Below, piece after piece: positions 59,389 through 64,000 of a DNA stretch of 64,000 bases; the stretch's first letter is position 1; every line of letters starts with the position of its first letter. Below the pieces are notes generated by a model. The model was not told the DNA's origin. It saw only the letters and a program-made list of their open reading frames with translations, and did not search any database. The translations under genes and the position numbers were made by a program. Source of the DNA: an uncultured Candidatus Saccharibacteria bacterium. GTDB taxonomy: Bacteria > Patescibacteriota > Saccharimonadia > Saccharimonadales > Saccharimonadaceae. Where the stretch lies: contig CAMXXV010000002.1 of NCBI GenBank assembly GCA_947253285.1, positions 49,098 through 113,097 of the forward strand, written 5' to 3'.

Positions 59389-61152
59389 TTAAGCAATACC
59401 ACCTGCTACACGATTAACTTCTTCAATTGTGGTATCACCAGCCAACGCTTTCAAGTAGCCATCTGCCTTCATCGGAATCATACCTTGAGCCTCTGCCACC
59501 TCTTGAATCTGACTTGAAGTAGCATGCTTAATAATCATCTGCTGAATTTCCTCGGTCACTTCAATCACTTCATAAAGACCCATGCGCCCCTTGTATCCAC
59601 CCGGTGTAGTAGTGGTCGCTTTACCGCGGAATAATTCAAAGTTCGGCTGATTGCCAAGTGGCAGCTTATCATAACCAAGGTCCTCACAGACTTTCTTCAT
59701 CTCCGACTGGTCGCGCGGCAACAGCTTACCTACCGTATTGCGAATCGTTTCAGTTTCAACTTCACTGCTAGTATAGGATTCACGGTCTGAACTATTACGT
59801 CGCACCAAACGCTGACCAATCACGGTGTTAATTGTCGAGGCAATCAAGAATGGTTCCACGCCCATATCCAGCAAACGCGGCAAAATACCTGCAGCTGAGT
59901 TCGTGTGAAGGGTCGAAAACACCAAGTGGCCTGTCAAAGCAGCCTGCACCGCCAAGTTGGCCGTCTCAGCATCACGAATCTCACCTACGAGCACAACATC
60001 CGGGTCAAGACGCAAAATAGAGCGCAAACCCGAAGCAAACGTTAGACCCGTCGCCGCGTTCACCTGAATCTGGTTCACGCCATTCATACGGTACTCAACT
60101 GGGTCCTCTAGGGTAATAATATTGATTTCTTCACTAAAGATTTCCTGCACCAAAGCATACAAAGAAGTAGACTTACCTGAACCAGTCGGACCAGAGGTTA
60201 GCACCATACCGTTTGGCTTTGCAATACCCTTACGAATCGTCCTCAGAGCGCGGCCCGTATAGCCCATATCCTCCAGCTTAAAGCTAGAGCCAGACTTATC
60301 AAGCAAACGAATCACCACTTGTTCACCCCAAATCACCGGCGAAATAGCAATACGAAGGTCAACCTCACGGTCAGATACCTTCACCACAAACTGACCATCC
60401 TGTGGTCGGCGGTGTTCATCAATCTTCAAATTAGCCAAAATTTTAATACGCGAAATTAGTGGCGCCTCGAACGACTTTGGCAAATCCATCACCACGCGCA
60501 ACACGCCATCAATACGCATTCGTACCACCAGCTTATTTTCGTGTGGCTCAATATGAATATCAGATGCGCGTGAACGCTGGGCGTACTCCAGTAGCTGTGT
60601 CAAAATTTTGGAAGTTGGCGAGTCCTGCGCAATCACCTGAACATTAGCTGAGATACGCTCTTCTTTACTCGCCTTCTCCGCTACTGATTCATCCACATCT
60701 AGGTGGTACTGTGACAAAATGTTATTAATGCCAGATTCAGACGCCAAATAGACCTTCAAAGGTCGGTTAATTTCATTTGACAAAAAGTCGATTGCCTGAA
60801 CGTTGTTAGCATCCAACATTGCCACAGCCAAACGCTTCGCGCCGCCCTCAGTAGTCTCACCAAGTGGCACCGCCATAAAACGCTGCGCCACTTCCATCGG
60901 CAAAAGCGCCAGCACTTCTGATGGAATCGCGGCGTGCGACAAGTTAGCGTATGGCACATGAGTCACATGCGAAATAGCTTGGGTTAATTGCTCATCGTCA
61001 ATCACCCCCTCACTAATCATATAAGTAATCAGAGGTTGCTCGTGGTCAGCGGCAGCAACCTTTAATTCGTCAAGCTTTTCGCTCGTGACTAAGCCAGACT
61101 CAATAAAATACTGCTCAATGTCACGACGATTTTCGTCTGTTAAAATCGCCAT
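59389..61152 (-). CDS. pilB: Pilus extension ATPase PilB
   Basis: 587 residues. An MshEN/T2SSE N-domain (about 1-150, with L-P-M-E-V-A-Q-R near 90) precedes the GspE-type core: A-S-D-I-H-I-E-P near 200, Walker A G-P-T-G-S-G-K-S-T near 320, Asp box L-E-D-P-V-E-Y, Walker B D-V-V-L-V-G-E-I-R-D near 390, and His box H-L-V-F-S-T-L-H-T. The tetra-cysteine zinc motif of classical GspE is lacking. The ATG overlaps the stop of the 83-residue gene by one base. Confidence 0.95.
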   Translation of the reverse strand: MAILTDENRRDIEQYFIESGLVTSEKLDELKVAAADHEQPLITYMISEGVIDDEQLTQAISHVTHVPYANLSHAAIPSEVLALLPMEVAQRFMAVPLGETTEGGAKRLAVAMLDANNVQAIDFLSNEINRPLKVYLASESGINNILSQYHLDVDESVAEKASKEERISANVQVIAQDSPTSKILTQLLEYAQRSRASDIHIEPHENKLVVRMRIDGVLRVVMDLPKSFEAPLISRIKILANLKIDEHRRPQDGQFVVKVSDREVDLRIAISPVIWGEQVVIRLLDKSGSSFKLEDMGYTGRALRTIRKGIAKPNGMVLTSGPTGSGKSTSLYALVQEIFSEEINIITLEDPVEYRMNGVNQIQVNAATGLTFASGLRSILRLDPDVVLVGEIRDAETANLAVQAALTGHLVFSTLHTNSAAGILPRLLDMGVEPFLIASTINTVIGQRLVRRNSSDRESYTSSEVETETIRNTVGKLLPRDQSEMKKVCEDLGYDKLPLGNQPNFELFRGKATTTTPGGYKGRMGLYEVIEVTEEIQQMIIKHATSSQIQEVAEAQGMIPMKADGYLKALAGDTTIEEVNRVAGGIA

Positions 61153-61403
61153 TAGTCATCCCCTGTTTTAAATGGCAAATTACCACCCGTTGAACCAATA
61201 TTTGATTCCACTGTTGGGTTAATACCCCTATCATTAAATACCGCACGATCCGGTTTTACTACATTATCCGAGAAGCGCTCTGCCGCAGTGATAGTCTGTG
61301 GACTCTTCTCTGGTGTCGACAAAAATATATCAGTCAAAAAGTACGTTGCTAGGCCAACGATACCTACGACAAATACCACCATTGCAATATCAGACTTTTT
61401 CAC
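61152..61403 (-). CDS. Small single-pass protein of the pilus operon (PilP position)
   Basis: 83 residues. One N-terminal hydrophobic helix (about 6-27) followed by a polar, probably extended tail rich in Pro, Asn and Gly. No recognised family, but its place after the PilO-like gene and before pilB, with overlapping stops and starts at both ends, matches where pilP sits in diderm clusters. A role linking the inner-membrane complex is plausible; homology to PilP is not claimed. Overlaps the PilO-like gene by 4 bases. Confidence 0.7.
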   Translation of the reverse strand: MKKSDIAMVVFVVGIVGLATYFLTDIFLSTPEKSPQTITAAERFSDNVVKPDRAVFNDRGINPTVESNIGSTGGNLPFKTGDD

Positions 61404-62107
61404 GGTTTTACTTCCTTCTTTGTTAACTTATAATTCACCTTCGGCGAATAATACGTGGTCGCACTAATACGCGCATTCATGCGGTTATCTGAACCATCGA
61501 ATTGAATATCGTTTACTACGATAGTACGGATAGAATTTTCAATATCGCGTAGCGTATTCTGGATATCATGCGCCGTGCCAGCAAGAGTGATAGCAAAATG
61601 CACTGGTTTAGCCGCTAAGCCAAGTGTTTTACCGGTTGACGATGAAACACTAACCTTACCACCTAAGTTGTCATGGTCATCAATTTCGATTGACTGAATA
61701 GTGGCTCCGGAGCGCGATAACACCCTATCCTGCAGAGAAGAGCCTAGTGAAGTAGAGTCATTTTTGGTTGGCAAAGCATCCAAAATCACCTGCAAAGGCG
61801 CTTTATTATCGGCCTTAATTTGCGTCAAGTTTAATGACTCATCTGCCTTTAGGGCATCAACATTGCTCTTAATTTTACTAATTTTACTGACGTTACGACT
61901 TAAAATGTCTTCCGTCTCATTAATCTCATTGTTAACCTTGGTCTGGTAGACAATCTTGTTCCAGAAGTTCCAACCCACAATCGCCGTAACTACTACAGCA
62001 CAACCGGCGAATGATAACCACATCACAACCTGCTTGCGTGCGTTATCAATCTGCTGACGCTTGCCAGTCGTAGAACCTGATAAGAGTGACTTAAAATCAA
62101 ATTTCAT
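61400..62107 (-). CDS. pilO: PilO-like inner-membrane alignment protein
   Basis: 235 residues. Short cytoplasmic basic start, one helix at about 28-48 (M-W-L-S-F-A-G-C-A-V-V-V), a coiled-coil stretch (about 55-95), and a ferredoxin-like C-terminal domain with V-H-F-A-I-T-L-A-G-T near 168. The layout and position after the PilN-like gene support PilO; primary sequence identity in this family is always low. Overlaps both neighbours by 4 bases, ATGA type. Confidence 0.8.
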   Translation of the reverse strand: MKFDFKSLLSGSTTGKRQQIDNARKQVVMWLSFAGCAVVVTAIVGWNFWNKIVYQTKVNNEINETEDILSRNVSKISKIKSNVDALKADESLNLTQIKADNKAPLQVILDALPTKNDSTSLGSSLQDRVLSRSGATIQSIEIDDHDNLGGKVSVSSSTGKTLGLAAKPVHFAITLAGTAHDIQNTLRDIENSIRTIVVNDIQFDGSDNRMNARISATTYYSPKVNYKLTKKEVKP

Positions 62108-63222
62108 TCTCTATTACCTCCATCTCCCAATACAGATGATGTACTACCGCCAGTGCTACTTACATTAGCGTTACCGCGCGTGCTACTACCGTTACCTTCA
62201 TTACTAAAGGCACCAGTACCGCTAGTATGAGTCGTAGTATTACCGTTATTGCCGCTTACCGTACCAGTTGTACCAGTTGTACCAGCGCCATCAGCAGTAC
62301 CCGTAGTGCCAGTGCCATTATTATTCTGACGCTTGCCATTGATTGTAATTCTCACCTTACCGTTATTTTGCTTACTATCACTGGTATTACTCACGGAAGA
62401 GTTATTATTGTTGTTGCCATTTGGCTTGTCAGCCTTACCATCAAACAGTTGCTTATCTGAGCCCGGCGCGTTATCACGTGAGTCAGAAATCGTTTCAGTT
62501 GGCACCTCAATCGACGTGTTATTGATGTTATAACTAAAGATAATTGGGTTGTACTTTAAGGTAAGCGTAAATGCCAAGCTACCCATAGACTTGCTTTGGC
62601 TACCTCTACCCGAATAGTCGCTTGAAACTGCAGCATTGCTGACGCTAACTTCCTTAAACATCTGGTCAACATGCTCTTTATCATCACCCGTAATACGGTA
62701 ATGAAGCTTTGCCTTTTCCATCGTCAAACGAATCACATTAAGCGAAGCATAGTTGCTAGTTTTACCCTGAATAATAATCGTGCCACTAGCAGTGCTGCTA
62801 CCATACGCTCGCCCCGGCACTAGACCATTAACATGGAATGAATTAATAGTCATGTTATTGCTACCAGTTGGATTGAGCTTTGCGAGGTAATCAAACAATA
62901 ATGAAAACTGCTCTTGAGTCTTTTTTAGTTTACTAATTTGCTCAAGCTGGTTCTGAATGGTCATGTATTCATTCAGTTCGCCAGTCTTCTGCTCCTTCGT
63001 AATCTTAGTGCTGTAATCTTTAATCTTACCATCAGCTACCGTCTTAACCACCGCTAGAGTCGTCAACGTAGAGGTTAAAATAAACATGATAAGACCACAA
63101 ACCACCGTAACCAAGACGCTAACACTAATCATTACGTTGCGCTGCATGCGCGCTTTTAGCAAATTAATCTTAACGTCAGGCAAAAGGTTAATTTGCGGTA
63201 CAGTTGGATGCGTCGTTGCCAT
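62104..63222 (-). CDS. pilN: PilN-like protein with Gly/Thr/Asn-rich C-terminal extension
   Basis: 372 residues. The cytoplasmic P-Q-I-N-L-L-P near residue 8 is the PilN motif that binds PilM. A helix at about 30-57, a coiled coil (about 65-105) and a ferredoxin-like domain (about 110-220) follow. From about residue 255 the chain becomes low complexity, rich in Gly, Thr, Asn and Ser, with G-T-T-G-T-T-G-T-type runs. That tail is not part of normal PilN (about 200 residues) and would lie outside the membrane. Ends in an ATGA overlap with pilO. Confidence 0.85.
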   Translation of the reverse strand: MATTHPTVPQINLLPDVKINLLKARMQRNVMISVSVLVTVVCGLIMFILTSTLTTLAVVKTVADGKIKDYSTKITKEQKTGELNEYMTIQNQLEQISKLKKTQEQFSLLFDYLAKLNPTGSNNMTINSFHVNGLVPGRAYGSSTASGTIIIQGKTSNYASLNVIRLTMEKAKLHYRITGDDKEHVDQMFKEVSVSNAAVSSDYSGRGSQSKSMGSLAFTLTLKYNPIIFSYNINNTSIEVPTETISDSRDNAPGSDKQLFDGKADKPNGNNNNNSSVSNTSDSKQNNGKVRITINGKRQNNNGTGTTGTADGAGTTGTTGTVSGNNGNTTTHTSGTGAFSNEGNGSSTRGNANVSSTGGSTSSVLGDGGNRE

Positions 63223-64000
63223 TTAGATACCAAGCCTCTCCGCTAAACCAACCGTTACTGCCATTTGTGAGCTAATCGGAGCCAAGCTAGTCTGTGCATT
63301 TGATGGTACATTAACATGCTGCCATGGCGTAGCCACCTGAACTTGCAAACTCATCTTGCTTGAAATAAACTCTGGGAAACCAGTCAAAATTGAGGTATAG
63401 CCGCTCACCAGTACGCTAGAAATTACTGAATTTTGGTAACGGCTTGAGAAGTAGTTTACTGACTTGGTTAGCTCAAGAGTAAACTGACGTAGGGCTGGCT
63501 CCAAGGCACGTGACAACTGGCCGTTAAGATTTGCCTCTGATACGCCAAATTTCAAGACCAACTGACGCGCCTGAGCTTCATCAACGTTAAGATTCTGCTT
63601 TGCCATCCGCACCAAGGTAGCTAAACCAATCGGAATCGAACGCACCAAACGCGGAGCTGTACCGAGGGTGGCGATAATATCTGTTGCTGATTCACCCATA
63701 TCAATAATGAGGCGACCATCAGAGATACCATCCGGCAAAAGCGACCGCACGATTGCCAGTGAATCTGGCTCGATTGCAACCACACTAAAGCCAAGCGATT
63801 CGATAAATTCTAGTCGCGACTCAGTGTAATCATTCTTGACAGCCATAATTAAGACCTCTGTCTTAGAGCTATCATTAACTGATTGGCCCAAAATTGCCCA
63901 GTCAGCCTTTGATTCGTCAACTTTCAATGGGATATAAGAAGATAGTTGGTATTTAATTGCGTTATTTAATTCCTGCCGTGACGCCGTAGGTAGCTCGACC
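63223..64000 (-). CDS. pilM: Type IV pilus assembly ATPase-like protein PilM, partial (5' end outside window)
   Basis: Actin-like cytoplasmic protein that binds the PilN tail. The frame stays open to the window edge: codons upstream of a possible TTG at 63927 encode L-P-T-A-S-R-Q-E-L-N-N-A-I-K-Y-Q, the typical PilM stretch before Y-I-P-L, so TTG 63927 is not the start and about 259 residues are visible. I-D-M-G-E-S-A-T-D (phosphate 2 region) and S-V-N-Y-F-S-S-R are conserved. It lies one base before pilN and heads the visible pilus cluster. Confidence 0.9.
   Translation of the reverse strand, partial: VELPTASRQELNNAIKYQLSSYIPLKVDESKADWAILGQSVNDSSKTEVLIMAVKNDYTESRLEFIESLGFSVVAIEPDSLAIVRSLLPDGISDGRLIIDMGESATDIIATLGTAPRLVRSIPIGLATLVRMAKQNLNVDEAQARQLVLKFGVSEANLNGQLSRALEPALRQFTLELTKSVNYFSSRYQNSVISSVLVSGYTSILTGFPEFISSKMSLQVQVATPWQHVNVPSNAQTSLAPISSQMAVTVGLAERLGI

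Noticed and set aside
63223..63927. PilM starting at TTG 63927.
   Set aside because: The frame is open to the window edge and the upstream codons encode a conserved PilM segment; the true start is outside.
1..64000. Recoding of TGA (as Gly or Trp), as in some CPR lineages.
   Set aside because: TGA is the natural stop in several overlapping ATGA/GTGA junctions (DUF218-mnmA, sufS-sufU, pilus genes), and no gene needs TGA read-through.
1..64000. CRISPR arrays, insertion sequences, prophage or integrase genes.
   Set aside because: No regularly spaced repeats, transposase motifs or integrase motifs were seen by eye; tRNA 3' ends show no attachment-site duplications I could identify.

Overview
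The window looks like a slice of a small, streamlined chromosome from Candidatus Saccharibacteria (TM7) or a close relative in the Patescibacteria/CPR. The genes are tightly packed and often overlap by 1-26 bases. Many house-keeping proteins are shortened: AlaRS has no editing domain, ComEC has no beta-lactamase domain, TilS is short, and SufD is only about 148 residues. A type IV pilus locus is present without an outer-membrane secretin, as in a monoderm. Ribonucleotide reduction is anaerobic (NrdDG). TGA is an ordinary stop, which argues against the Gracilibacteria/Absconditabacteria code. The lineage call rests on gene content and is an inference.

Layout. 1-1299: 5' part of an unknown membrane-anchored protein. 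1409-7985 (minus): metG, tatD, a cysteine desulfurase, a DUF218 protein, mnmA and a truncated alaS, a translation and tRNA-thiolation block. 7986-8315: a non-coding gap with two tandem promoter-hairpin-terminator units that look like paralogous small RNAs. 8316-12521 (minus): rsmA, a secreted Rpf/YabE-like muralytic protein and a PcrA-type helicase. 12534-17554 (minus): pyk, pgk and tpiA, followed by an acidic tail-anchored protein. 17604-19303: a lone response-regulator receiver, a small membrane protein, folD and two tRNAs. 19349-25832: a surface-glycan locus (double GT2, two paralogous acyltransferases, a DUF4422-GT8 fusion). 25865-28758: tRNA-Arg, nrdG and nrdD under a promoter carrying an NrdR-like box. 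28852-32808 (plus): sufC-sufB-mini sufD-sufS-sufU. A 750-residue secreted protein on the other strand runs antisense through all of sufU. 34774-37143: small membrane protein, XRE regulator, secreted nuclease and four tRNAs. 37167-39958: a membrane-anchored Clp-type AAA+ protein with a small membrane partner. 40033-43822: yebC, tRNA-Pro, an L,D-transpeptidase and comEC. 43878-51553: tRNA-Lys, an NMP kinase, lepA, murJ, ftsH, tilS, a 66-residue protein and the two tRNA(CAU) genes. 51649-64000 (minus): a complete-looking type IV pilus locus, pilM to the minor pilins, with pilM cut by the window end.

The genes fit a host-associated, fermentative, obligately dependent lifestyle. Pili, ComEC and a secreted nuclease could supply nucleotides from DNA. 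The lower glycolytic enzymes make ATP. The muralytic enzyme and L,D-transpeptidase handle peptidoglycan. The glycosyltransferase and acyltransferase genes probably decorate the surface.

The strongest window-wide signal is promoter architecture. At least twelve genes have an extended -10 box (usually TG-N-TAWAAT) that ends exactly six bases before the start codon, which predicts leaderless mRNAs. Genes inside operons or with real leaders carry purine-rich Shine-Dalgarno sequences instead.
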